Shown here: one piece after another, positions 11,797-22,334 of the stretch
Numbering within the stretch: the stretch's first letter is position 1
Layout of the letters: each line of letters starts with the position of its first letter
Source of the DNA: Vesta saturnalis
Taxonomy: Eukaryota; Arthropoda; Insecta; Coleoptera; Lampyridae
Assembly: GCA_036346205.1 (NCBI GenBank)
Contig: JARFJB010000653.1
Location: 1 to 64,000, forward strand
Direction: 5' to 3'
Length of the DNA stretch: 64,000 nucleotides
The notes under the pieces: model-generated
Told to the model about the DNA's origin: nothing
The model's input: only the letters and a program-made list of their open reading frames with translations
Database searches by the model: none
Translations under genes and position numbers: made by a program

Positions 11797-14715
11797 TTAC
11801 ATTTTGCTTAAAATCTGTTTTCTGGTAAGTTTCTTAAATGTACTCAACCTATTTATTTGGATGTATGCAGGTAGATCGTTAAAAAGCAACGGAACCATGC
11901 ACTTTAATGATCTTTTCCCGTTTTTGTTATAATAAAATGGTACCTTATGTTATTTGTCTAGTATTGCAACTGTTCCTGTTTAGTGTCTTAATCTTGTTGT
12001 TACCATAGTATTTAATTAGATTAAGGTATTCATAGTATCCGTTTGGAGTAAAGCTTTGAAGTTCGTTGAATGCATCTTTTAATTCAAATTTATTTTTGCC
12101 AAATATAATTTTTATTATTTTTATTTGCAGTTGTTCAATTTTTTTAGCATGAACATAGTCAGCGCAACCCCTTACTCTTACACCGTATATTATTAATGAC
12201 TCTATCAAGGATTTATAAACGACAATCATGGTTTTTTTGTCAATGTATCTTTGTAATAAGTAAAATATACCAACAATTTTCTTTAGTTTATTGTATATAT
12301 ACGTAATATGTTTGTCATGTTTCAGTCGGGAATCGATTATAAGTCCTAAATAATTATATTCTGATTTGATTTCCACATTTCTACATTTGCATCTATTCAA
12401 ATCTATTTTACACTCACAAGTGTGAATTTTTATTTGCGGTATTTTGCATTTAGGCATATGCGATGTAGAGAATGCCACAGTAACTGTTTTTTCAGTGTTG
12501 ATCACTAAGTTGTTATCGTGAATCCATGTAGCAATATTGTTTATGTTCTGTTGTATTACAAATGCACAGGTGTTGATATCTCTATGTGAATAAACTAGAA
12601 CTGCATCGTCAGCGTACATGTATAATTTTGCATCTTGCACTGTTGTAAAAATACTATTTGTGTATATCAAGAATAATATAGGACCCAGGTTGCTACCTTG
12701 TGGAACTCCTTCGGTTTGCTTACATTTGGTACTAAACCTGTCTGCAACTTTCACCATATAGTGTCTATTAGTTAAATAACTTTCAAACCATGATAACTGC
12801 GTCCCTGTGATACCAATGTCTTTCAGTTTATTTATCATCTGCCGGTGGTTCACCATGTCAAAAGCTTTGGACAAATCGATGAAAATTGCTAAAGTGTAGT
12901 TATTTTTGTCCAATGCTGTGTTAATATAATCTGTAAGCATTATTATGGCGTCTTCCGTGCTTTTCCCTTTCTGGAATCCATACTGATGCTCGTTAATTAC
13001 GTTGTTGTTTTTCAAATAGCTTTGAAGATGTGTTGTTACATATATTTCTAGTACTTTTTCTATACAAGGTAGTATACTGATCGGCCTATAGTTGTTGCAG
13101 TTATTTGGATCACCTTTTTTATATATGGGTCGCACGATTGATGTTTTAAATTCCTCCGGAAATTTTCCTTGTTTGATAGATAAATTTATTATCTCAGAAA
13201 TTGTTGAGCTAAGTATTTGTGCGTTATTTTTTACATCGATCACCCTTATGTTATCATGTCCTGGTGATTTTTTTATATCCATTTTCTGAATAATGTTTTC
13301 GATACATTTTTTGCTTGATAAAGGAACGTAGAAGTTGTGGTTAGGATCATCGTCTCTAGTAGTAGTTTGAAATGTTAAGTGTGTACATCTTTTCTTTAAT
13401 TCTGTAATCTGATTTTGAAAGTTTTCTGAGAATTCCAATGCAATTTCAGCAGTGGTTCTTGTTTTTCCCATTGTTGTAAGTATTTTCTCATCAACGTTTT
13501 TATTGTTTTTTCTGAATAATATGTAGTTTATATTTTCCCATACTTCTTTCGCACCTTTATTTTTTACTGAAATTTTATTTTTGATATACTTATTTTTAGT
13601 GTCCCGTATTTCGTTGTTTAGTCTGTTTCTGAATCTATGGTAATTATTTTTGTATCTAATGTTGTTTGGGTTCGATTTCCATATCTCAAATAATTTATCG
13701 CGTTCCGTTATTTTCTGATATAGTATGTCAGTCATCCATGCTTTTTTTTTCCGCTTTTGCTGTTTTCCTCTTTAGTTATTGTGTTATTAACGTAAATAGC
13801 GTTAAATGAATTAATAATTTTGTTAGTGAAAATGTTGATGTCATTGTCTCTCAGGCTTTCCCAGTTTTGATTTTTCATTTCTTGCTGTATTTTATGTTCA
13901 ATGAATTTCTTTCTTACGTTACTCTTAATACAGTCATTTTTGGTAATTACGTCGTCTTTGATGTCTATACATATAGGGTAGTGGTCGGATATTTTGTGTT
14001 TGATAACAGCAGACTTTACCTTTCTAATGTTAGATCGGATGAAGATATGATCTATTAGCGTTGAGCAAATTGCTCCATCCCTTATTTCCTCCCTTGTAGA
14101 ATCTGTTATTACGCTCACCAGTCCTTTACCGTATAACATACTTTCGTAGTCGCATACATTTGAGTTGTAACTGTCATGAAGGTTTATATTTGCATCACCA
14201 ACGAGTATCAAATTTTGGTGTATGTTGTCGGGTAACTTTGAATCTAACTCTTCAATAAAATGTTTGATGTTTGTATTTGGTGGACGATATATGAAAAGCA
14301 ATTGTAATGCGTTATTATCTCGTGGAAAGTTCATTTTTATATTTATACATTCAAAGGTGGAAGCTTTAGTCCATATTTCTGTAAATTTTTGATTTGTTTT
14401 TACATATAAAGCTAATCCTCCGCCGCTTTTGTTTTCTCTAATCTTAATTATACGTTCGTAGTTAGGAATGTGATACAAAAATACATTTTCGTGCTTTACG
14501 TTAATTTCGCTAATTAGTATGATGTCAAAGTCACATTGTTTCAGAACTATCAATAATTCGTCGAAGTATTTATTTAGCGACCTAATGTTTACGTGAAAGA
14601 AATTTAGTGATTTGTATGTAGAGTTACATTTGTTAATAAACGTATTCCATTCCAATACACTTGTACAATTTTGAAATTGAAAAAAATCAGTTTCTGTATT
14701 TGGTGTCCTAGCCAT
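11797..14715 (-). pseudogene. ORF2 endonuclease plus reverse transcriptase of E7
   Basis: ATG at 14715. Endonuclease: FHVNIRSLNKYFDELL, IILISEIN, SGGGLALYVKTN, LLFIYRPPNTN, LILVGDANINLHD, LIDHIFIRS and HKISDHYPICID. The frame breaks in an A-run at about 13738-13746. It resumes as the linker (YQKITERDKLFEIWKSNPNN) and RT: KSPGHDNIR, RPIYKKGDPNNCNNYRPIS, QYGFQKGKSTEDAII, FIDLSKAFDMVNH, GVPQGSNLGPILFLIY and catalytic YADDAVLVYSHRD. A second one-base shift near 11945 precedes the C-terminal block (PFYYNKNGKRSLKC), and the stop is at 11797-11799. The protein provides nicking and target-primed reverse transcription. Two indels apart, the frame is open. Confidence 0.9.
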
Positions 14716-14975
14716 TATGAGTAATAAATTAATACAATTATTATAATTTCTAAAATTAAAATATGTTTTGTGTCATAAATAAACAATTTAACTTATGTAA
14801 ATATCTAATATTCTTTAGAATGTAAATCGACTAAATAAACAAATGGGTTTTCCTACGTTTATATATATTATACACAAGGTTTGATATTTTATTGCCAATT
14901 GAAAATAAAATGTCTTAAATATATTTACAATTAATTCAAAATAAAAAGTTATTCTAAAAATGTTATTAATTATAA
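14716..14975 (-). other. Spacer between ORF1 and ORF2 of E7
   Basis: About 260 bp of AT-rich sequence with no ORF or obvious structure. It separates the ORF1 stop from the ORF2 ATG, so ORF2 here is not overlapped or fused to ORF1 and must be translated by reinitiation or an internal start (inference). Confidence 0.6.
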
Positions 14976-15873
14976 TTAGTTGATATACCTGTCTAAATCA
15001 CTCTCAGTCATTATATTGACAGCCCTTCCCTGTTAATTTTTTTCACAAGTATTCGCCCATTTGTCACCCAAAAGTAGTCATATTTGTACATTACCGCTCT
15101 TTTTTTGCTTCGCGTAACAGTATTCTAAAGTAAGGCGTTAAGCTTTCACTAAAGTAGTGCCGGTTTGTAATTTTTTTCTCATCATTGGGTAGTTCTTTCC
15201 ACCACAACTTTCCATTTTTTATGATATTGTACTTGTCCGATTCGTTTTTTAAGCGCACTAATAGAAAACTCGACTTTGTTAATGTGATTTGATTAACGAA
15301 TTTATGTGGTACATCTCCACAACCAATTTTTTCCATAACGTCATTGAATTTTTGTTCAGGTGCAGTTTGATTATCTTTATCGATGCCGTGTATTTCGATG
15401 AATTTCCTCCTTCCGTGTTGTTCAACCTTATTCAGCCGTGTTAACATTGTTTCAATTTGCTTTTCTTTAGAATCGACAGTTTTTCGAAGCAATTTTATCT
15501 CCTTTAGTGATTTATTTTCTTCAAGGCTTTCCTTCATTAGTAATTTTATTTCTTCGAATTGCGAAGTCATAAACTGCATAGCCAGTATCATTCTTTCGAG
15601 CAGTTGGTCAACAGCAGGGATAACCTCCTCTTTAATATTTGAAAGTTCGTTATCTATATCATGAATTGACGAGGATTCAGCAGCAGTACATTTACTAGTA
15701 GCAGCTGCTTTTTTGTTCCTGCACAAAGTACACCTCCATGCCTGCTTTAATGTCTTTGATTTGGCTCGAAACGTTTGTTCTGTAATAGAACATTCGTAGT
15801 GATAATATTGATTGCAGCCATGGCATTTTATTTCTTCACTATTCATAGTTTTATCGCAATGATTACACTTCAT
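14976..15873 (-). pseudogene. ORF1 nucleic-acid-binding protein of E7
   Basis: ATG at 15873. Finger: CNHC, CHGC, YHYEC, WRCTLC. Then a linker, a long coiled coil (about residues 85-150, LLERMILAMQFMTSQFEEI onward), the RRM-like start RRKFIEIHGI, and RHYFSESL. The main frame ends at 15091 after AKKER, within an A-run. The expected C-terminal motif (FWVTNGRILVKK) follows in the next frame, and a second small shift near 15012 precedes the terminal YIN with stop at 14976-14978. So the gene is complete in content but broken twice near its end. Confidence 0.85.
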
Positions 15874-16033
15874 ATTTATAAACTATTTGACGAAAATTAT
15901 CATAAGTATAAGCACTAAGATTATTTATAAATCGTTAAACAATTCTTAAAACTTCAATTACACAATTTTATAATTAAATTTTAGGAACGAAGTTAAAATA
16001 GGTCCGCACTCTATGAACGCCAGACCAATAATG
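15874..16033 (-). promoter_or_regulatory. 5' UTR and probable internal promoter of E7
   Basis: 160 bp between the microsatellite and the ORF1 ATG. GAGTGCGGACC (complement around 16001-16011) lies about 26 bp inside the element and matches the conserved 5' motif of E1, E6 and the LINE at 39.4 kb. By analogy with the downstream promoter element of insect LINEs (jockey, Doc, I), it may direct transcription from the first base. No transcription data are available. Confidence 0.4.
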
Positions 16034-16449
16034 ATAGTAATAGTAATAGTAATAGTAATAGTAATAGTAATAGTAATAGTAATAGTAATAGTAATAGTAA
16101 TAGTAATAGTAATAGTAATAGTAATAGTAATAGTAATAGTAATAGTAATAGTAATAGTAATAGTAATAGTAATAGTAATAGTAATAGTAATAGTAATAGT
16201 AATAGTAATAGTAATAGTAATAGTAATAGTAATAGTAATAGTAATAGTAATAGTAATAGTAATAGTAATAGTAATAGTAATAGTAATAGTAATAGTAATA
16301 GTAATAGTAATAGTAATAGTAATAGTAATAGTAATAGTAATAGTAATAGTAATAGTAATAGTAATAGTAATAGTAATAGTAATAGTAATAGTAATAGTAA
16401 TAGTAATAGTAATAGTAATAGTAATAGTAATAGTAATAGTAATAGTAAT
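16034..16449. repeat. AGTAAT microsatellite, array 7
   Basis: The longest array, about 69 perfect units, between the 5' end of E7 and the TGTGAATT-type tail of E8. Confidence 0.97.
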
Positions 16450-17524
16450 TGTGAATTTATTGTGAATTATTTATTTCCGAATAAAATACAGTTATAGGGT
16501 CAGGCTAAGTCTATAAGACTTGACAGCCAGTTCCCATCCATAAATTCATAAACGATTTACATTAATTAATTCATTACAATAAAATCTTAGTTGACGCTAA
16601 TATTATTAATTATTTATAATTAAATATTAACTTTTTATTTTAATTATGTATTTGTTGTTTGGTGTGACGTGTATATTCATAATACATATTAGATTGTAAT
16701 ACAAATTTACAGTAACTTTCATAGATTATGTACCTGACTTTAAAAACATAACAATTTAAAAAACAATTATAAACAACAAATTATCAAAGTAAGTAGAATT
16801 AAATGTTAAATTTTATTTACATGTTATACCTTAGTGTTATAAGAAATTATTCCTAAAGCGTGTATAAAGCTGCAATCTAAATTTAGATTAACAATTGTAA
16901 TTAACATAAATTAATTCTTAAAACGTTGTTAACAATAGTACTCTATACACTTACTTAACTAGAAAATCAAAAAAAATTCATTGCCAATATAATTATCAAA
17001 ATGACCAAAATTAAATACTATAATATTATTTTGTCTACATTTTGTACCTTATTACAGCTCTTATTACCCATAATTCATTTATTAAAATTGTTATATAAAT
17101 CAACATTAACTATTACCATTAACATAAATTAATTCCTAAGATGTTATAACAATAGTTGATTTAGGTAGATTCACACTTGAATTTAATAATATTAAAAATT
17201 TAATCTGTAGTTTAACTATTAGAGATAATAACTATTTATTCAATAACAAATAAATCAAAATTTTATCATTTTCCAATAAATCATAACATTACTTACAATA
17301 TTGCATAATTTTGTGTATTATAAATTCCATTTTTAGTGTATCAATTAATTTCAGACCGAGTGATTATATATTTATTATAGATAAATTTCTAATTTAATTT
17401 AAATAAAGATTTGGTAGGAGAGAATATGTGAAATAAAATTTGAAATGTGTAAAATAACTTAAACATGTTTTCTGCGAACGTACTCAGAGTTAATCTTATC
17501 TATAAAAATTTCCAATTTTAAATG
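16450..17524 (-). mobile_element. LINE copy E8: non-coding copy with the shared 3' end
   Basis: The 3' end has the shared hairpin (16497-16535) with altered but still pairing stems (AGGCT opposite AGCC-type). The rest, about 1 kb, is very AT-rich and has no ORF. It resembles the non-coding 3' region of E6 in base composition and in its start after the hairpin, so it may be a truncated ORF1-only type element; this is an inference. Its upper end touches array 8. Confidence 0.6.
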
Positions 17525-17719
17525 ATAGTAATAGTAATAGTAATAGTAATAGTAATAGTAATAGTAATAGTAATAGTAATAGTAATAGTAATAGTAATAG
17601 TAATAGTAATAGTAATAGTAATAGTAATAGTAATAGTAATAGTAATAGTAATAGTAATAGTAATAGTAATAGTAATAGTAATAGTAATAGTAATAGTAAT
17701 AGTAATAGTAATAGTAATA
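17525..17719. repeat. AGTAAT microsatellite, array 8 (outermost)
   Basis: About 32 units. On its right lies sequence without the LINE hairpin or tail, so this array probably belongs to the original target locus rather than to a LINE tail. Confidence 0.95.
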
Positions 17720-20324
17720 TGTAACATCAACGATAACGAGACAAAAATACTTGAAGAACAGCTACCAGTCATCTACGAGTAGTCCTAGTTAAAAGGACAT
17801 CGTAGCAAAACCAAAATCGAAACGAAAAGGTACATGACGTATAATCTCAACGCACCAATTAAGGAAAGACAGAAAGAATGTAAGGGATATAATAGCAATT
17901 TATTATTCATATAACCTGGCTTTACCTCAGTAAATCGAAGACGAGCTCTATGTGATGATTTAACAAGATCTGGTTAAATAAATAAATTTCTAAATCGATA
18001 TTTGCTAGAAGTATTAAATTAATTTGAACTATTTCTTTTACGGAACAGTATTGAATTATAGTATTTTAAGCCTGAAAGAGATTCTAATTACAACAAAGTA
18101 GAAGAAATCAGTCAAAACTTACCATGTTGTGTGGGCAAGTAACATTTTTGTACATCCGCATAAATAGCGATTATATTACTTTACAAAGTGAAGAAATATT
18201 ATATACGAAAATTTCCCTATAAAATTGATGATTAATATGGATGAAACAGCAAAATGAGAAATTTTCTCAAAATATATGCACTTCACGACAATGGCTGCTT
18301 GGAAAAGGAAACACGCCTCAGGAAGAAATTTTCCAACCCAAAATGTTCTTATTAAAAATCATTGTTGCCAGAAACAAATTTATATGTATTTCAATAAAAA
18401 ATTGTTTATAAGATATACTTATTTAAGAGTACCCCTGTCTAGTGGTAATTCAGCAAGGTAACAGATCCCTTTTTAAATGTATGAATATGAAACCAACCAG
18501 AACCCACGTACATACCATACATAGCACTAGTAAGTTTATTGGAAACGGTTCTAAATGGTAAATAGTAAGCAGATACAGAAAATTAGGACACATTATTTTA
18601 GCGAAATAAGGAACGAGTAATCCTTAAATAATAATCCGTAAATATTTAATCTACAGATAAATTTCTGTTTTGTTCTTAGAAGAAAACAAAGAAAATTGTG
18701 TAGTAGATACGAAAAGACCCGATATCAATTTTTTGACACTTTACACCTTGCAAACCTAAAGCATCATCGGTTATCCTTGTAGCAATCGGAATACACAACG
18801 TCTTGCAAGAATAATCCTTTGTCAATCGAGTTGATAAAATTTATACGATTGTAACTATAAATTGCACAATACGTTTCTCTACCTGGTGTTTCTCATAAGT
18901 TTAATAACAGTTTTTTTCCACAACCGTTATTTGTACCTAATAAATAAAAAGATTTCGCGTTTTATCGCAATATCTGGCTTTACATTAATGCCACAGTTTT
19001 AGTAATGGTGTACATAATTATATAATCAGTCCATAAAGTATGATTAGTCAGAATAAGTTGTTAAAATATCTAGAAATGTACACATTCCACATAAATTTAG
19101 AGTTTATGTAAGCATTTCTTATCAACTCACATTCTATAAAACTTCTACAGTTTTTTGAAATGCAGTAATTAATAAAACTAACAATGAAGTCGCGTCCAAT
19201 ATCTGATAAGTTGAACAATAATGAACATTAGAACACAAAAGCGGATTCAGTAACAAAGAATGCAATTAACTGAGGGTAGATAACTTCTTCATCCCTCATC
19301 GATTACAGATATATTAGTGTAAATGGTGCGGACTGACTTCTTGCGCTATCGTGAAATATGGGCGATTGAATACGGCACCGTGCCACCGTATTACTTCTTA
19401 TTACATTTGCTACTATGTAATACCGAGGAGATATTGAGCTGCCGTACATTTGGTTTATTTCAATTATTTATTTTGGTTTAGAATTTAATATGGTTTTAAA
19501 AAGATTTATTTTTCTATCTTCTACTGCTAATACAATGTTAAGCTCGCTTTGTATCGTTTTATTTCATTTGGTCACACTCTTATAAAATTTATTATCAATA
19601 TTTTCACTTAAATATTTATAACAAAAGTAAAACGGAATATTGTCATATGAATATCTTTAAAAAGTGCATATTTCGTTATTTCATAAGAACTTCGCATTCA
19701 ATATTAAAATATCTTTAAAAGAAATGAAGCAATAGATTTTTTATGGTAATTATACACTAGGAAGTAACGCAACTATCTTAGAAACCATAGACATATGTTT
19801 GTCGATTGGAAAGCAATATTTTGGGTGCGAAATACGAAACATAACATTCTATTTACAACTCGCCTATTTTACAACTTAAATTTTTAAGAAATTGGATATT
19901 TTAAATGATATAAAAATCTGTCTGCAATGTATTTTTTATACGATATTTCAAACAAAAGGTCTATCGTGTGCTAAACGGTAGTAGATTTTAGAGAGTGCAA
20001 AGTACGGTAAAAAGGCTTGTAAAACAGTAAAAAAAACGTTCAAGTTATTGACAAATTTCAGTTACAGTAAACTTCAATTATTTTATGTCGTTAGATATTG
20101 GAAAAGTGATGGGCCAATAGATAATCTAGGCATGCACGACAAGTTGCATAAAATAATTGCATTGTAGACGAAAAAAAAACTGTCAATTATTTCCGGTTTT
20201 CTTGCAATTTCATACATATATAGGTGTTCAAAAATTGCACCACCATATTTCAGTTGGTCATAAAATTTGAACAAAGGTTACTGCAAACATCACAACACAA
20301 CGAAGGATCACAGTCAACGTATGT
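17720..20324. other. AT-rich stretch without recognised features
   Basis: No reading frame over about 65 codons and no recognised motif, TIR or tandem repeat. It forms the right flank of the LINE chain. Confidence 0.6.
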
Positions 20325-20413
20325 TGTATGTCACGTGAGCCCTCAATTCGCTAAGGTATTGCACATTACAACATGTGTGAATTGCGGACTCACATAACAT
20401 ACAACAGCACTAG
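20325..20413. repeat. Imperfect inverted repeat (hairpin)
   Basis: GTTGTATGTCACGTGAG at about 20334-20350 pairs with the complement of CTCACATAACATACAAC at about 20390-20406. The arms are about 28 bp in total with a 25 to 30 bp loop. It could be a fold-back element or a TIR pair of a tiny MITE. Confidence 0.6.
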
Positions 20414-20431
20414 TAAGGCACTATCCATCCA

Positions 20432-20610
20432 CTTTATTTTGTGACGTCACAAGCTCCGCCCACCTTTTGTGACATCACAAGGCCGCCCACTTGAATGACC
20501 TCGGAGTTGACCTTAGGAATTTACGATGACCTAATTTGGCCTTGGGGATGACCTTGGGGCTTGGCCTAGGAGTTGACCTTAGGATAGCCAAGATCAGAAC
20601 CAAATCTGTT
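20432..20610. repeat. GC-richer block with TGACGTCA and TGACCT-type repeats
   Basis: TTTGTGACGTCACAAG and TTTGTGACATCACAAG occur 30 bp apart, each followed by CCGCCCAC, a near-perfect duplication of a palindrome containing a CRE-like TGACGTCA. After it come several TGACCT and TTGACCTTAGG copies. It is GC-rich relative to its surroundings. Confidence 0.6.
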
Positions 20611-20783
20611 CAGCGTAAAATTTGAATTTGAATAGCACCATCTAGTTCTGTATGGCCTAACGAATATTTTCTGTAATAAAGGTCGCTCCACCAAGTGGTA
20701 TATTTTTTTCGGAACTTGAATTTGTCTGTGTCTCCATTTAGTGGTGTGTTTTTAAGCTAGCGAATGTTTTCTGTAATAGAAGT

Positions 20784-20912
20784 TGATCGTTCTCGTCTCT
20801 CCCTATCCCGCTCTCCTCTCTCTCTCATTTCTCCCGTTTCTCTCTCGCCTTTCGTCTCTCTCTCCCTCTCTCGTTTCTCCCGTCTGTCTCTGGTCACTCT
20901 GTCTCGTCTCTT
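20784..20912. repeat. TCTC-rich pyrimidine tract
   Basis: Degenerate CTCTCTC/CGTCTC tract. The Ser/Arg/Leu-rich reading frame through it is a by-product of the repeat. Confidence 0.85.
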
Positions 20913-20950
20913 GTTCAAACAAACAAACAAATCATTTATAACTAAAAATT

Positions 20951-21090
20951 ATTAATAATTTTATTAAATACATAAATAAAAAGTTTACCTTGAGTAGGAT
21001 TTGAACTTACGACCTGTAAAGTACAGGTCATAGGTTCAAATCCTACTCCAGGTAAACTTTTTGTTTTTGTATTTAATAAAAATATTAATA
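20951..21090. repeat. Large palindrome with tRNA T-arm-like sequence
   Basis: Two arms of about 65 bp, centred at about 21020, pair with few mismatches; the centre is GACCTGT-AAAGT-ACAGGTC. Each arm carries GTTCAAATCCTACT (complement in the left arm), matching the B-box/T-arm of tRNAs, and AAAGTTTACC. No full tRNA cloverleaf with an ordinary anticodon arm is evident. It may be a fold-back or tRNA-derived SINE dimer. Confidence 0.75.
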
Positions 21091-22334
21091 AATTTTAATT
21101 ACAAATTTACTTTTGAACTTATTTGTTCATAACAAAATTTATAATAATTTAAACAAATCATTTAATCTAATCAAATTAATCAAATCATCAAATCAAACAA
21201 TCAGATCAATCTCAATCAACCAACCAAATCAATCTCGATCAATAAAATCATAACTTACGGTTTGAGAAAACCATATTACTGCTCAAAGGTACTGATTGGT
21301 TTAAATTACAGCTTGCTAAAAAGAACCAGAGTTCAGACACTAAATTGATTTAACTTACATCTTGCAAAGCCAGCTCTAAATTCAAAAAATTACAGCCTTA
21401 TTTAACTTACAGCTTGCAAAAAAAAACAGTTTTCAAGAAACGACATCAGATTACCGAGTAACACTAATGCCACGTTTTGCATACAGTGATAAAAATATGT
21501 TTTACGTTTAAATCAGTCAAATTTGACATGCAAGGACAGTCTTAACAGAAATACCTGTCGCATAAAGGACTGTAGGTCTATAATCAAGGCTGAACGTTAG
21601 TCGTTGAAAATGCTAACTTACACACTTATACAATGCGATAGCAAATATAACTTGAAATTAGACCTGAATAGCATAAACCTAATTACATCTCTCTTACTTA
21701 TTGTAATTTCCCTCTAACAGTCCTTTCGCATTTACTGTAGCATCATTAGTGCGACCTTGTCTACTTATATGATTTTTTATTTACATATGTTTCAAAATGA
21801 TTTTCACCCTGAGAATGTAAAGCAGAGTCAACCTTCAACAGTATTATATATTGGGCATACACACAAAATTTCACCTTGAGAGCGTAAAGTAAAGTCAGCC
21901 TTCAACAGTATACATACATACAAAAATTACTTTTAAAAACAAATGAGTAATTTGCCACGTGTCTAGCTACCACACTGCATAAAACTGGAGAAATGAGTGA
22001 GCTCGGCTAAAACTCTATCAAACGGTCCGAAGGCTCGGATTGCATGGGTGTTTTGGAGGTATCGATAAAATAGTTTAAGTTAGAATCTGGTTAATGAGGA
22101 AAGAACCGAAATAGGCGCCACAAGCTTTAACCCGTCAGTAGTTGCCAGAATGCTAATTACGCTAGTGTCGTTTAAAATGATATACGGGGTTGTGGTAATT
22201 AAAATTAAGAATTCAAGTCAAAAAATAGTTATTTTTATTAAATTTTAATACATTAAAATATGTTAAAACTAAAGTTATTCACTAAAGACTTGACGCATTT
22301 TTCTTTTGCTTTTTTATTTTTCGTCGTAGAAATA
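21091..22334. other. AT-rich stretch with a short direct repeat
   Basis: No gene seen. CACCCTGAGAATGTAAAG (about 21806) and CACCTTGAGAGCGTAAAG (about 21871), each followed by a TCAACCTTCAACAGTAT-type sequence, form an imperfect 45-bp direct repeat about 65 bp apart. Confidence 0.5.

Larger units (their letters stand above)
11567..16033 (-). mobile_element. LINE copy E7: full-length CR1/Jockey-group element (about 4.47 kb)
   Basis: The only copy with 5' UTR, ORF1, about 260 bp intergenic, ORF2, 3' UTR and terminal hairpin (11610-11647). The 5' end carries GCGGACC (complement at 16001-16007), similar to the E1 and E6 motif. It is bounded on both sides by AGTAAT arrays. The visible lesions are mostly frameshifts, two of them in A-runs, so it is a fairly young copy and the best reference for the family. 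Confidence 0.9.

Noticed and set aside
1..17719. AGTAAT arrays as true telomeric repeats, with the chain as a chromosome end
   Set aside because: The hexamer is not G-rich like insect TTAGG or TCAGG repeats, and unique sequence plus other elements continue for 46 kb to the right. The telomere-like layout is kept only as an analogy.
1..17719. CRISPR-like spaced repeats
   Set aside because: Repeats are contiguous hexamers or whole LINE copies, with no short unique spacers of constant size, and the genome is eukaryotic.
20764..20955. Ser/Arg-rich frame as an SR-type protein
   Set aside because: It is the translation of a CTCTCT tract without any domain.
20990..21062. Intact tRNA gene at the palindrome
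   Set aside because: Only T-arm-like sequence is present in inverted duplicate; no normal D-arm/anticodon order.
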